Origin: Saprospiraceae bacterium
GTDB taxonomy: Bacteria; Bacteroidota; Bacteroidia; Chitinophagales; Saprospiraceae
DNA length: 64,000 nucleotides
Direction of reading: 5' to 3'
NCBI GenBank assembly: GCA_020631355.1
Contig: JAHDHL010000009.1
Span: 62,001 to 126,000, forward strand
The position numbers and the translations under genes were made by a program. The notes beneath the pieces were generated by a model. The model ran no database searches and was not told the origin of the DNA. It saw only the letters and a program-made list of their open reading frames with translations. The first letter of the stretch is position 1. Each line of letters opens with the position of its first letter. Shown here one piece after another: positions 55,265 to 64,000 of the stretch.

Positions 55265-56689
55265 ATGAGAAAGATAATTTATTTCGTTTGTACCTTATCA
55301 GCCATCATAATGATGATGCCATCTTGTAGTGATAGGCTGGATATTCTTCCCTACAATGAATTAGAAACCAGTATCGTACTGAATAGTCCCTCGAATTTTG
55401 AAATTTATACCCGTGGTATTTATGGACAGTTGCGGGGTTATTATGCTGGGGTCTATACCTTGTATCCGGACGTTGTTTCAGATAATTTAATATTGAAACA
55501 AAATGGTATTAAGACCCACCAGAATACTTATTTATTAAATTTGAATTCATCCAATACTTGGGGTAGTATCAGGGATGGAGGGCACAATGTGATATTCTCC
55601 GCCAATACGGCCCTAGGACAATTGGATGTCTTGGAAGACGGTGATTTCAAGGATAACCTCAGAGGAGAATATCTGGCATTAAGAGGCTTGGCGCATTTTG
55701 ATATAGCCAAGGTTTATGCCAAGACGCCATCCGTTGGTTCATCGGGTGATTTAGGTGTGATTTACAGAAAGGATGTCAATATCGGAACACAACCATCAAG
55801 ATTGGATTTGGAGACAACCTATTCGAATATCGTGAATGATCTGGAAACTGCCAAGTCCTTGATTAGCGAGGATAATGGAGTGGGGCGTCTCAATCTTTAT
55901 GCTGTGTATGGTATCCTTTCCAGGGTATATCTGTATATGGGAGAATGGGAATTGGCAAGGGACAATGCACAGTTCGTTCTGGATAATAGCCCTTATGAAG
56001 TTACACCCTCCGCACAATTCAATCCACTTTGGGATAATTCTTACAATGGTAGTTCCATTTTCAAGATTTTGATAGATAATCAGGATGGGATATCAATGGG
56101 TGTGAATTATGGACAGACCGGTCCGGACGGAACAAAGTCGGTTTATGTACCTGACTTTGAATTCTATCAGATGTACAGTACGGATGATGTAAGAAGGGAT
56201 GCATATTTTGAGACAAGCGCATTTGATAATAACTTGTATAATCACATGATTAAGTACAGACAACGCCCGGGTTCTCCTGCGAATGTAGCGGATATTCCCG
56301 TATTGAGAATGGATGAGGTCGTATTGAATCTAGCTGAAGCTCAGGCAGAATTGAATAATGACGGAGCAGCACTTCAGGCCTTGGACCTGTTACGTTTAGA
56401 GCGATACGGTAGTTTTATCTCTGGGAATGAGATGGGCCAGCAGCTAAAGGATGCCATCCAATTGGAGCGTCGATTGGAATTGGCTTTTGAGGGACACCGT
56501 TATTTCGACCTGAAAAGAAAGGGGTTAGGTTTTACCCGTTCCACATTTGGTGATTTTGCTGATGGTACAGGAACTCCTCCGCCTAGCACTGCTCTAGGAT
56601 TGGCGGCAGATGACCATAGGTTTGTTTTCCCTTATTCATTAAGAGAATTGGACATCAACCCTAATCTAGTACAGAATCCGGAATACTAA
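55265..56689 (+). CDS. SusD/RagB family outer-membrane lipoprotein (orphan)
   Basis: A 474-residue lipoprotein of the SusD type, which caps a TonB-dependent SusC channel and binds nutrients at the cell surface. The ATG at 55265 (MRKIIYF) gives a proper signal peptide with the lipobox MMPSCS; an in-frame ATG 24 bp earlier is less likely. SusD features include LYPDVVSDN, the TPR-like segment LRGEYLALRGLAHFDIAKVYA, LYAVYGILSRVYLYMGEWELARDNAQFVL, and the C-terminal RLELAFEGHRYFDLKRKGLGF. Normally a susC gene lies directly upstream. Here an RNA ligase precedes and a sigma factor follows, so it is an orphan. A strong terminator ends it. Confidence 0.92.
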   Translation: MRKIIYFVCTLSAIIMMMPSCSDRLDILPYNELETSIVLNSPSNFEIYTRGIYGQLRGYYAGVYTLYPDVVSDNLILKQNGIKTHQNTYLLNLNSSNTWGSIRDGGHNVIFSANTALGQLDVLEDGDFKDNLRGEYLALRGLAHFDIAKVYAKTPSVGSSGDLGVIYRKDVNIGTQPSRLDLETTYSNIVNDLETAKSLISEDNGVGRLNLYAVYGILSRVYLYMGEWELARDNAQFVLDNSPYEVTPSAQFNPLWDNSYNGSSIFKILIDNQDGISMGVNYGQTGPDGTKSVYVPDFEFYQMYSTDDVRRDAYFETSAFDNNLYNHMIKYRQRPGSPANVADIPVLRMDEVVLNLAEAQAELNNDGAALQALDLLRLERYGSFISGNEMGQQLKDAIQLERRLELAFEGHRYFDLKRKGLGFTRSTFGDFADGTGTPPPSTALGLAADDHRFVFPYSLRELDINPNLVQNPEY

Positions 56690-56717
56690 GAATTCTTAAC
56701 CTGAAAAGCAATCATTT

Positions 56718-56758
56718 TGATGGGATGGAATTCCATCCCATCACTTTTTCCCCTTTTT
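56718..56758 (+). terminator. Terminator of the susD-like gene
   Basis: A 26-bp perfect palindrome (arms TGATGGGATGGAA and TTCCATCCCATCA) is followed by CTTTTTCCCCTTTTTT. It lies 28 bp after the susD stop and 61 bp before the sigma-factor start. Confidence 0.85.
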
Positions 56759-56819
56759 TGTATACCCTAGGCAACCTTTCGACCCCAGAAGCGATAGATA
56801 TGTATTGAAACCACCATCC

Positions 56820-57359
56820 ATGCACGAAAATATCAATAGGCTGGTACAACAAATCAGAGTTGGCGATAAGTCAGCTTGCAAGAAACTATACGACGAATAT
56901 GAGTCGTACTGGTTTCGGCTTTGCCTGCGATATGGTCGGAATAGGGATGAGGGGCAGGACATGTTCCAAGAGGGTGTGGTCCGTATTTTTCAGATGTTGC
57001 ATAAGTTTGATGAGCAAAAAGGAAACTTTACCAATTGGTCGAGTAGGGTACTCATTAATGAAGCTTTGAAATACCTGAAAAAATACCAATGGCAGCAATC
57101 ATTCGATGATTTGGAGGTAGTGAGTCGGGAAGTGGATGATTCTATGGATATCCTGGACCAGATCTCTGCCAAGGAACTCATACAAGTAATTCAGCAATTA
57201 CCATCGGGGTACAGGTTGGTATTCAATATGTATGAGATGGAGGGGTATAGCCATAAGGAAATTGCACAAACCCTGGGAATTTCCCTAGGGACATCCAAAT
57301 CCCAACTGTCCAAGGCCAAAAGTCTATTAAGAAAACAACTCAGTATTTTAATGCAATGA
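56820..57359 (+). CDS. ECF-type RNA polymerase sigma factor
   Basis: A 179-residue sigma-70 family protein with region 2 (DEGQDMFQEGVVRIFQMLHKFDEQKGNFTNWSSRVLINEALKYL) and region 4 (LPSGYRLVFNMYEMEGYSHKEIAQTLGISLGTSKSQLSKAKSLLRKQL), the latter a helix-turn-helix that reads the -35 element. The ATG at 56820 fits the family start; a TTG five codons earlier is in frame but unlikely. Its stop overlaps the start of the next gene (ATGA), so the two are translated together. In Bacteroidota such sigma factors are usually controlled by the product of the adjacent gene, often an anti-sigma factor. Confidence 0.93.
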   Translation: MHENINRLVQQIRVGDKSACKKLYDEYESYWFRLCLRYGRNRDEGQDMFQEGVVRIFQMLHKFDEQKGNFTNWSSRVLINEALKYLKKYQWQQSFDDLEVVSREVDDSMDILDQISAKELIQVIQQLPSGYRLVFNMYEMEGYSHKEIAQTLGISLGTSKSQLSKAKSLLRKQLSILMQ

Positions 57360-58846
57360 GTAACGATATGGAAAATCGGAATTTAGGTGATTTTTTTAGG
57401 AAAAAAATCCATTCTGACGAAACGTCTGATTGGTTGAAGCCTGATATGGAAGTACGCAATTCCGTACTTGAGAATATTATGGTTCAGCCCGAAACCCAAA
57501 AGCCGAATAAGAGGAAGTTTTATTCACTACTTCCATTTTTTATCATTTTATTCTTAATGGGATTGTCAACTTATTTTTATAGTGAGAATAAAGATTTGAA
57601 AAGCCAGTTGGAAACCCAGAAAAATGATTATTCTAAAAAAATAAATAATTTGGATGAGAATGTGAAAAACTTACATTCGGATTATAATAAAAAACAAAAA
57701 TCCTTGCAATCTAAAATTGTCTTATTGCAGGAAGAAAAAGAACATATCTCTATTTTATTGGAAAATGAAAAAAAGAATAAGGAAAATAATATTGTTGAGA
57801 ATAAACCTGTAATTGTTTATAATACTGTTAGCGATGTCGTTACGGGTAATGAAAAAGAAATTCAACAACAAAATCAAATTATATCAGAATTACAAACACT
57901 GGTTTCCGATTTGGAAAATCAATTAAGTCATGCAAAATATAATCTAGCACAATGCCAAAAAAATGGTACTGACGAACACGCTCAAATAACTGCATTACCC
58001 CAAGTGGAATGGTCTGTTGATTACAACAAGAATAAAAGAAAAATTTATTCATCACCTCAAATAGCAGCATCCAAGAGAAAGAAATTTGAATTCGGATTGG
58101 ATTATGCCATTCAACAAATGAATTATTCCACTATTAGAACTTTCGAAAATCAAAGGATTGCTTCTGATAATTCGATTTCCAATTTATTCAGAATGCATTC
58201 CAAAGGATTGTCCGTAGGATATTCGCCCGTCAGGAATTGGTGGATTAGGACAGGAATCCGATACGATAATCATCAGATTTATAACCAATTCAAAATGGGA
58301 TTGGCTTATGACCCAACCAATGAGGTATCTGATGGTTCAGGACTAACAACGAATAACATTCGTATGACCACTGATAACAACTATGCGCAAGGCGTCCACG
58401 AAATGCGATTGGCATTCGAACAGGGAACGGAACTCGAAGAAGGGGATCTTCTGGAAATGACGATTGATGAGGGCGTCTTGATCAGGTACACACAGATACC
58501 TGTCAGTATTCAATACAGATTAGGAAAGAACAAATGGCAATGGTTGTTCCAAGGTGGCGCACAATGGAATCGACTTCGGTTCCAAGATTATACATTCTTT
58601 ACCAATTTCACGGCCAAAGGCGAAGAAATTCCCTTGGTAGGGGATGACCTTTTCGAATTGAAACTACCTAGTCGTAACTATTGGAGCGCTCAGGCAGGAG
58701 TCGGATTGAATTACCAAATCCTTGACCACCTGAATGCCCAGGCGACCATCAATTATAATTATGATTTCATCCAATTCGAACGGGAAACCTCCAATAATTC
58801 CAAATCCAGGGCCTTATTCCAAATCGGTTTGAATTTCGGATTATAG
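57356..58846 (+). CDS. Inner-membrane-anchored coiled-coil and beta-barrel-like protein, sigma-factor partner
   Basis: A 496-residue protein coupled to the ECF sigma gene. The N-terminus (1-53) is hydrophilic and cytoplasmic, in the place of an anti-sigma domain (LGDFFRKKIHSDETSDWL). One transmembrane helix follows (about 55-75). Next is a long coiled coil (about 76-150 and 170-200, SQLETQKNDYSKKINNLDEN and similar). The C-terminal half (about 225-496) has alternating hydrophobic strands (FEFGLDYAIQQMNYSTI, WWIRTGIRYDNHQIY, RALFQIGLNFGL) ending in Leu, typical of outer-membrane beta-barrel-like domains. The protein could span the envelope and transduce an outer signal to the sigma factor. This is inference. 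Confidence 0.75.
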   Translation: MSNDMENRNLGDFFRKKIHSDETSDWLKPDMEVRNSVLENIMVQPETQKPNKRKFYSLLPFFIILFLMGLSTYFYSENKDLKSQLETQKNDYSKKINNLDENVKNLHSDYNKKQKSLQSKIVLLQEEKEHISILLENEKKNKENNIVENKPVIVYNTVSDVVTGNEKEIQQQNQIISELQTLVSDLENQLSHAKYNLAQCQKNGTDEHAQITALPQVEWSVDYNKNKRKIYSSPQIAASKRKKFEFGLDYAIQQMNYSTIRTFENQRIASDNSISNLFRMHSKGLSVGYSPVRNWWIRTGIRYDNHQIYNQFKMGLAYDPTNEVSDGSGLTTNNIRMTTDNNYAQGVHEMRLAFEQGTELEEGDLLEMTIDEGVLIRYTQIPVSIQYRLGKNKWQWLFQGGAQWNRLRFQDYTFFTNFTAKGEEIPLVGDDLFELKLPSRNYWSAQAGVGLNYQILDHLNAQATINYNYDFIQFERETSNNSKSRALFQIGLNFGL

Positions 58847-58852
58847 GAAAGA

Positions 58853-59632
58853 CTATTTCGGATCATACATCCGCTTCAGACTATCGGTCAGGGCCTGATA
58901 TACCTTTTGGTAATCGGGGAATTGGTCCAGATATGCCATGTGTCTTTGGATAGTGTCCTCATCCCCCCTGATGGCAGGACCGGTCTGCATTTCCTTAGCA
59001 GGGAAAAGCGATACTTTCTTGGAGGTTTCCTGAATCAATGGAATCAGGACTTCCATGGGCAATTCCTCCTTTTTGAGTATATCCTCTGCCATGGCATAAA
59101 GATGATTGGTAAAATTATTAACCATTACGGCTGTCACATGGAGTTTGGCCCGTTGTTCATCATTGATACGGTACACTTTGGGGCTAATGGTTTCCCCCAA
59201 TTGGTATAACCTGTTTTTCATCAGTTCCTTATTGGAATCCACCAGAATGGGGATATTAAGGAAGTCTGCCATACGGCTGATGGAAAAGGTCTGGAGTGGA
59301 TAAAAGACACCATAATTATTGAAGTATGGTGCCAGTACCGTAGCGGGAACAGAGCCGGAGGTATGGACTACCCAAGTATTGCCCGCTAATTTTTTTCTCA
59401 TCTTCTCGGCTACATCCCCGATTGCATCATCCTTTACGGCAATGATATATAGGTTCGCTCCGGATTGTAGGGATGAAATATTATCAATGGGTTGTGCACC
59501 TACGATTTTTGAAACCCGCAGGACCTTATCCGTTCTTCTACTGAACACCTGTTGGATATTATGCCCTACTTCCTTGAGCCTTTGACTCAGGTGGTATCCC
59601 ACATTTCCAGCTCCAATAATTGTGATGTTCAT
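58853..59632 (-). CDS. Rossmann-fold DUF2520 protein
   Basis: A 259-residue cytoplasmic protein. The N-terminal half is a dinucleotide-binding Rossmann domain (ITIIGAGNVGYHLSQRL), resembling pyrroline-5-carboxylate reductase or ketopantoate reductase. The C-terminal part is a DUF2520 helical domain with HVTAVMVNNFTNHLYAMAEDIL. The substrate is unknown. Proteins of this family occur widely in Bacteroidota, often near HAD-like or Maf genes; neither is here. It converges with the sigma/barrel operon, with 6 bp between stops, and lies 172 bp downstream of ccmF, behind a terminator. Confidence 0.88.
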   Translation of the reverse strand: MNITIIGAGNVGYHLSQRLKEVGHNIQQVFSRRTDKVLRVSKIVGAQPIDNISSLQSGANLYIIAVKDDAIGDVAEKMRKKLAGNTWVVHTSGSVPATVLAPYFNNYGVFYPLQTFSISRMADFLNIPILVDSNKELMKNRLYQLGETISPKVYRINDEQRAKLHVTAVMVNNFTNHLYAMAEDILKKEELPMEVLIPLIQETSKKVSLFPAKEMQTGPAIRGDEDTIQRHMAYLDQFPDYQKVYQALTDSLKRMYDPK

Positions 59633-59743
59633 ATCTGATAATGTTTAGATGGGACAACATCTATCCCAAAAGGATTGGCAATTTAAGCCAATGGAATATC
59701 CGAAGCAAGTCGGATGTGACGAGGAATAGGGAATGGAAAGGAA

Positions 59744-59776
59744 ATCCCGAATTTCGGTTGTACCAAAATTCGGGAT
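59744..59776 (-). terminator. Terminator of the ccmF gene
   Basis: A 14-bp stem (core ATCCCGAATTT/AAATTCGGGAT, with one bulge near the loop) is followed on the minus strand by TTCCTTTCC, 29 bp after the ccmF stop. Confidence 0.65.
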
Positions 59777-59804
59777 GACTCCGATTTCATGTATGTATTG
59801 AATC

Positions 59805-62621
59805 TTATGAGAATATTCTTCTGAACATGGCAATCAAGGTACCCAATAACATCATAATGGAACCCAACCAGAATAGGTTGATACCCGGGAATACGATGGC
59901 TTCCAGAACGATATACTCACTGGACGGAACATCCTCGGCCACCATCATGGTCAGCCTCTCCTCCCTTGGTTCGGTCTTGGCTACGAAAATCGTAATGGTT
60001 TCCGCCTGTGGGTCAACATTGCCAATCTTGAAATGCATGCCCAATTCCTTGATTTCATCCTTGATATTATAAGGAATACCATTCCTGATGAAATAAATGG
60101 GCTTTCCTGAGTAATCCTTTCCATTCATCTTGAAATCAAGTATGGCATTGAATGCCTTATCCTCCTTTTCAGGAATATACTCGTCAGATTTTGGATTGGT
60201 TCCAAAACCGTTGAATTGGACAGGAATGCCTTGGTGACGGAAAGATTCTCCTTTCTTAATCGTGTAGGATTTATAATCCAAATCCGTTTCCCTAACGAAT
60301 AATTCATCAAAGACATCCTTGGTTACTTTCACTTTCACACCAATCTCACTGATGTACTCAGGGAATCTGATGATTCTGGCACCCCTGACCACCGCCACAG
60401 GTTTAACTGCGAATTCCTTACCTGTTTTCTTATCCTTGATGGACATATTCACACCAATGGAAAAATCACCCGGTTGTGGTTCGTATTCGGGATGTTCAGG
60501 ATTGATTTCTGTACTGATTACACGTCCCTCAATGAGTTCCGTTTCAAAATCCCCTCCCACAATCAAGTCATAATCCTTGTAACCCAGACTATCCTCCAAG
60601 GAACGGGCATAATCAGGGTCTGTTTCGGCACGCGGTAAAGAGGCGACATGCGTAAAGACATCCTTTCCTAAATAATGCTTGGTGGATGGATTGGAAGCCG
60701 CCACTTTCTGGAAAGTCTTTTCATAAATGATATTGGGATACAAATCGAATTCCTCCAATAGATTCCCCTCAAGGTCCTTTTTCTTGTAATTGACAGTGAA
60801 TGTCCTATTGTATCCCTCAATGGTATCCTGGACATAGGTAACCTCATATCCTTTCATCATGATGGGTTTGTTCTTGATGAGTAGGATATTCTTTTCATAA
60901 TCCTCCTCTGAGAATCCCTCGATGATACCCTTTTGGGCGAATTTGTTGGTAGAGATATGATGTTGGTTCAGACCGGATATCAAGGAACCCAGAATCATGA
61001 GCCCGAAACCAATATGGGATAATACGGAACCAACCATCTTGATATTGGTCCTGACCATTGAAATCATGTAATCCAAGTTGGAAATGACCGCATACCAACA
61101 TCCGAATGTCAATACATAATATTGCCATGCAAACATGTCAATGATTTGGGCCGAAGCAACAGTCAATCCTAAGGATAGTATAGAAGCGATGGCTGTATGA
61201 ATCCCGAATTTTTTTCTCCATCCGGCAAAATTCATTTCCTTATATCTTAGGAATTGGGTAGCTCCGGATAAGATACCGATAAGTAGGGCAACCCAGATTT
61301 GGTATTTGTTATAGTGGGCGATGGGGTCGGCTGGCATGGCCCTATGGAAATCAGAGAAATCCATGCTCATCATCCATCCGATGAAATCCATGATTTTGTT
61401 GAATACGGGAATGGAAGTCGTCAGGGTAATCAATAAGGATGATATCAAGAAAACCAATGAACCGATGAACATCCAGAATTCCTTGGAAGAAAGAGATTCT
61501 TCCTTTTCAGGAACAGGGATTTTCTTATCATTGATGATATATAGAAAGGCAGCCACTCCTGTGAATGCCAATAGCGAAATGACAAGATGCCATTCCAATC
61601 CTAATTCCGTAAAGGCATGTACGGAAGAATCTCCCAAAACACCACTTCTCGTTAGGAATGTGGAATAGAATACAAAAATGAATGATGATAGGTAGAATAG
61701 GGTAGTGGCCTTGATGGAGTGGCCCGTAGCATTCGCTACAACATTCATATGCAATCCTGCAATCAGGATGATCCAAGGCACCAATGACATGTTTTCTACC
61801 GGGTCCCAAGCCCAATAACCACCGAAACTCAAGGCTTCATATGCCCATGCTCCACCCATCAGGATTCCTGTTCCAAGGATAGCTCCGGAAAAGAGTGCCC
61901 AAGGCAATACGGGTTTGAGCCATTCCTTGTATCGCTTGGTCCATAGACCTGCCGCAGCAAAACAGAAAGGTATGGAAACAGATGCAAATCCTAGGAATAG
62001 TGTAGGCGGATGTATGGTCATCCAATAGTTTTGCAATAAGGGATTCAGTCCGGAACCTGTGATTTCTGTCAGGTAGTCAGCCCTATTGAATAAGGGGATG
62101 TCCATTGTGTCCCTCAATAATACAAAGGGATTGATACCCAATTTTGTTTCTCCGATATAGATACCCAGGAGGAATGATGAAAGGACCATCTGGATAAAGG
62201 AAAGGAATAGCATGACTCCATTTTCCCAGACCTTGGAGCGGACGAGTAGAATCATTCCCAGAATCACATGCCAGAACATCCACAACAGGAAACTACCTTC
62301 CTGTCCCTCCCAGAATGCGGATAGGATATAACTCATCTCTAGGTCGTCGGATACATGGTTGAATGCATATGCATACTCATACATTTTCTCTGTCATGATA
62401 TAGAATATCAAGGCAATGACAGAAAAGACACTGATTCCATGAGCCAAAAAGGCATACCGACCCATTTTCTTCCAAGTGGAACCCTCTGCGAGGTCTTTCT
62501 TTTTCTCAGCGAAATAATAGGAGACAATAGCAATAAGAGAGGCTACAAAACTGGTAACGATGAAAAGATGCCCCAGTTGGCCTACCCAAAGATGCTCTCC
62601 TATATATTTGATTTCGTTCAT
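59805..62621 (-). CDS. ccmF: Cytochrome c haem lyase CcmF/CcsA-like
   Basis: A 938-residue integral membrane protein that should join haem to apocytochrome c on the outer side of the inner membrane. About 15 hydrophobic segments fill the first 570 residues. The tryptophan-rich haem-handling motif reads GGYWAWDPVENMS (267-279), and flanking conserved His lie in HPPTLFLGF (204-212) and HMNVVANATGHS. The segment SAFWEGQEGSFLLW (101-114) is also typical of CcmF. The C-terminal 330 residues are soluble and periplasmic, longer than in the 647-residue Escherichia coli protein. It follows ccmE after 33 bp. Other Ccm genes are not in view. Confidence 0.93.
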   Translation of the reverse strand: MNEIKYIGEHLWVGQLGHLFIVTSFVASLIAIVSYYFAEKKKDLAEGSTWKKMGRYAFLAHGISVFSVIALIFYIMTEKMYEYAYAFNHVSDDLEMSYILSAFWEGQEGSFLLWMFWHVILGMILLVRSKVWENGVMLFLSFIQMVLSSFLLGIYIGETKLGINPFVLLRDTMDIPLFNRADYLTEITGSGLNPLLQNYWMTIHPPTLFLGFASVSIPFCFAAAGLWTKRYKEWLKPVLPWALFSGAILGTGILMGGAWAYEALSFGGYWAWDPVENMSLVPWIILIAGLHMNVVANATGHSIKATTLFYLSSFIFVFYSTFLTRSGVLGDSSVHAFTELGLEWHLVISLLAFTGVAAFLYIINDKKIPVPEKEESLSSKEFWMFIGSLVFLISSLLITLTTSIPVFNKIMDFIGWMMSMDFSDFHRAMPADPIAHYNKYQIWVALLIGILSGATQFLRYKEMNFAGWRKKFGIHTAIASILSLGLTVASAQIIDMFAWQYYVLTFGCWYAVISNLDYMISMVRTNIKMVGSVLSHIGFGLMILGSLISGLNQHHISTNKFAQKGIIEGFSEEDYEKNILLIKNKPIMMKGYEVTYVQDTIEGYNRTFTVNYKKKDLEGNLLEEFDLYPNIIYEKTFQKVAASNPSTKHYLGKDVFTHVASLPRAETDPDYARSLEDSLGYKDYDLIVGGDFETELIEGRVISTEINPEHPEYEPQPGDFSIGVNMSIKDKKTGKEFAVKPVAVVRGARIIRFPEYISEIGVKVKVTKDVFDELFVRETDLDYKSYTIKKGESFRHQGIPVQFNGFGTNPKSDEYIPEKEDKAFNAILDFKMNGKDYSGKPIYFIRNGIPYNIKDEIKELGMHFKIGNVDPQAETITIFVAKTEPREERLTMMVAEDVPSSEYIVLEAIVFPGINLFWLGSIMMLLGTLIAMFRRIFS

Positions 62622-62654
62622 TTCAATTCAATTAGTCGTAGTAGCTTCAGTTAT

Positions 62655-63050
62655 TTAGATTTCACTCCTTACGAAGATTTCCTCATCCTTGTACTTGGAT
62701 GGGCATTTCAATAGCATATCCTCTGCGATGAAATTCTCACCCACCATCTTTCCTGTCAGTACGATTTTTTCTGACTTATTGAAATCCTGCGGTACGGCAG
62801 CATTCATGATAACCTGTTTTTCCAGTCCGTCCTGATCTTTCATGTGGAATGAGAAAAGATTGGGGTCCACCTCAGGGTCGTATACCACAGGCTTGTCCAT
62901 GGATAGCACTCCCACTACCTTGACGGATTCATCAGGAGAAGCAGCGGATTCTGCAAAAGTACTGTATCTGGCCATGTCTCCGAATACACTGAATAGCGCA
63001 ACGATTCCAATAATAATCATGATGATGGCAATGATATGTCCCCTTTTCAT
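62655..63050 (-). CDS. ccmE: Cytochrome c maturation haem chaperone CcmE, cysteine variant
   Basis: CcmE carries haem covalently from CcmC to CcmF. The 131-residue protein has one transmembrane helix (about 5-23) and an OB-fold beta barrel (VKVVGVLSMDKPVVYDPE, then VLTGKMVGENFIAEDMLL). At the haem-binding site where classical CcmE has HxxxY, this protein has CPSKY: Cys116 and Tyr120. Cysteine-type CcmE is known from archaea, Desulfovibrio and some other bacteria. The gene is upstream of ccmF on the same strand, supporting joint function. A box TAATTTTG at 63152-63159 on the minus strand might be the -7 promoter element. Confidence 0.88.
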   Translation of the reverse strand: MKRGHIIAIIMIIIGIVALFSVFGDMARYSTFAESAASPDESVKVVGVLSMDKPVVYDPEVDPNLFSFHMKDQDGLEKQVIMNAAVPQDFNKSEKIVLTGKMVGENFIAEDMLLKCPSKYKDEEIFVRSEI

Positions 63051-63294
63051 ATGAAGCTAAATTTTACTTAAATTGATGCTGATTCCCGGATTTTTAATCC
63101 AAATTGCTTGGGAATACAGGGTTTAATTGGTCCCTTTGTACCAATCGAACGCAAAATTATGTTTTTTTGTTGGAGTAAGGGCTTTGTACCTGTCCCTATG
63201 GGAAAGAAATATTAATTTAAAGCCATTTTAGATTATGATAGGACCCAACTCCTAATCCTATACTAACTTTAAGATACACCTAAAAGCAAAGACG

Positions 63295-63981
63295 TTGCAA
63301 GAAGCCATCATAGATATTCGTAACGGTTCGATTTACCAACAGGACTACCTCGTTCTGAAAGAAGTGAACTTGGTCGTTGGCCAAGGAGAATTCGTATATC
63401 TGGTAGGTAAGACCGGAAGTGGGAAATCCTCCTTTTTGAAAACCCTTTATGGAGCCTTGAACCTGAGTAAGGGCTGGGCTGTCGTGGTAGGTGAGGACTT
63501 GAGCCAATTGAATTGGAGGAACTACGCCCAATTGAGGAGGAAATTGGGTATTGTATTCCAGGATTTCAACCTTCTCACGGATCGGAATGTAATGGATAAT
63601 CTGAAGTTCGTCATGAAAGCGACGGGATGGTCGGATAATGCCAAGATGGAAAAAAGAGCCAAAGAGGTATTGCAAGCAGTTGGCCTGTCAGGGAAAGGCT
63701 GGAAATCCCCCCATCAGCTATCAGGAGGTGAACAACAAAGAGTGGTAATAGCCCGCGCGATTCTGAATCGACCCCAATTGATACTGGCCGATGAGCCCAC
63801 CGGAAATCTTGATCCTGAAACGGCTGATGATATCGTAAGATTACTAAGGGACATCTGCAAGGAACACCGGATTACAGTTATTTTCGCTACACATAATTAT
63901 AATATTCTGGAAACCTATCCGGGACGAGTGATTCGATGTCAGGGAGGAAGATTACTTGACGAACAGAATTTCTTGGTCTAG
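63295..63981 (+). CDS. ftsE: FtsE-like ABC transporter ATP-binding protein
   Basis: A 228-residue ABC ATPase. Walker A is [10 protein letters not shown] (37-46), followed by the Q-loop FQDFNLL, the signature LSGGEQQR, Walker [13 protein letters not shown] and the switch His in FATHNYNI. The phrase [16 protein letters not shown] and overall length match FtsE, which with FtsX controls septal peptidoglycan hydrolases; LolD and MacB ATPases are close relatives. The start is TTG at 63295: no ATG or GTG lies between it and an in-frame stop at 63253-63255, and the homologous region begins here. FtsX is not seen because the window ends 19 bp later. The 244-bp gap to ccmE holds no gene I can support. 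Confidence 0.82.
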   Translation: MQEAIIDIRNGSIYQQDYLVLKEVNLVVGQGEFVYLVGKTGSGKSSFLKTLYGALNLSKGWAVVVGEDLSQLNWRNYAQLRRKLGIVFQDFNLLTDRNVMDNLKFVMKATGWSDNAKMEKRAKEVLQAVGLSGKGWKSPHQLSGGEQQRVVIARAILNRPQLILADEPTGNLDPETADDIVRLLRDICKEHRITVIFATHNYNILETYPGRVIRCQGGRLLDEQNFLV

Positions 63982-64000
63982 CCCTGATTTTACACCATAG

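Noticed and set aside
55265-56689. Polysaccharide utilisation locus around the susD-like gene
   Set aside because: No susC, glycoside hydrolase, lyase or hybrid regulator lies nearby; the heparinase-like gene is more than 11 kb away on the other strand.

Overview
The window comes from a member of the Bacteroidota, most likely the Saprospiria (Lewinella/Haliscomenobacter-like). This rests on several things read in the sequence. Four secreted proteins carry type IX secretion (T9SS) C-terminal sorting domains. There are SprB-like and HYR-like modules, a SusD family lipoprotein, Bacteroidota-style promoter boxes (TAnnTTTG), weak Shine-Dalgarno sites, an FtsZ C-terminal peptide of the VPAYLRRKV type, and a division/cell-wall (dcw) cluster of Bacteroidota layout. 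The species assignment is inference. No rRNA, tRNA, CRISPR array, transposase or phage gene was seen.

Layout. 60-2342: a membrane histidine kinase convergent with a DoxX-type membrane protein. 2605-19791 (minus strand): a complete dcw operon in the order mraZ, rsmH, ftsL, ftsI, murE, mraY, murD, ftsW, murG, an uncharacterised secreted CBM9-like protein, murC, ftsQ, ftsA, ftsZ, closed by a strong terminator at 2511-2541. murF, murB and ddl are absent from it. Upstream of mraZ lie TGGGA boxes that resemble MraZ operators. 20134-26667 (minus): pckA, a MopE-repeat T9SS protein, prfC and a thioredoxin-fold lipoprotein. 26957-35925: a mixed region with a choice-of-anchor-like T9SS protein, an alpha/beta hydrolase, a GT39-like glycosyltransferase, a zinc-ribbon protein, a thioredoxin-like lipoprotein next to trxA, a DUF58 protein and a large secreted WG-like repeat protein. 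36204-43693: a TonB-like protein, a candidate structured small RNA (about 37183-37530, minus), a large helical protein of unknown function, two small lipoproteins and a heparinase II/III-like T9SS enzyme. 44189-52123: a 2,644-residue T9SS adhesin-like protein with an exact 1,505-bp internal duplication carrying an L-type lectin module. 52223-55114: an Old Yellow Enzyme-like oxidoreductase and a translationally coupled AlkB-like dioxygenase/Rnl2-like RNA ligase pair. 55265-58846: an orphan SusD, then an ECF sigma factor coupled to a membrane-anchored coiled-coil/beta-barrel protein. 58853-63981: a DUF2520 protein, CcmF and a cysteine-type CcmE for cytochrome c maturation, and an FtsE-like ATPase starting with TTG.

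How the genes work together. The dcw block makes and polymerises peptidoglycan precursors (MurC/D/E, MraY, MurG, FtsW/FtsI) at the septum organised by FtsZ/A/Q/L. The FtsE-like protein at the far end may belong to the same process. CcmE and CcmF attach haem to periplasmic cytochromes. The T9SS cargo proteins, SusD and the heparinase-like enzyme fit a surface-attached, polymer-degrading lifestyle. The most unusual items are the AlkB/RNA ligase pair, the candidate small RNA with its own promoter and terminator, the exact lectin-module duplication, the secreted gene inside the dcw operon, and the sigma/beta-barrel pair.
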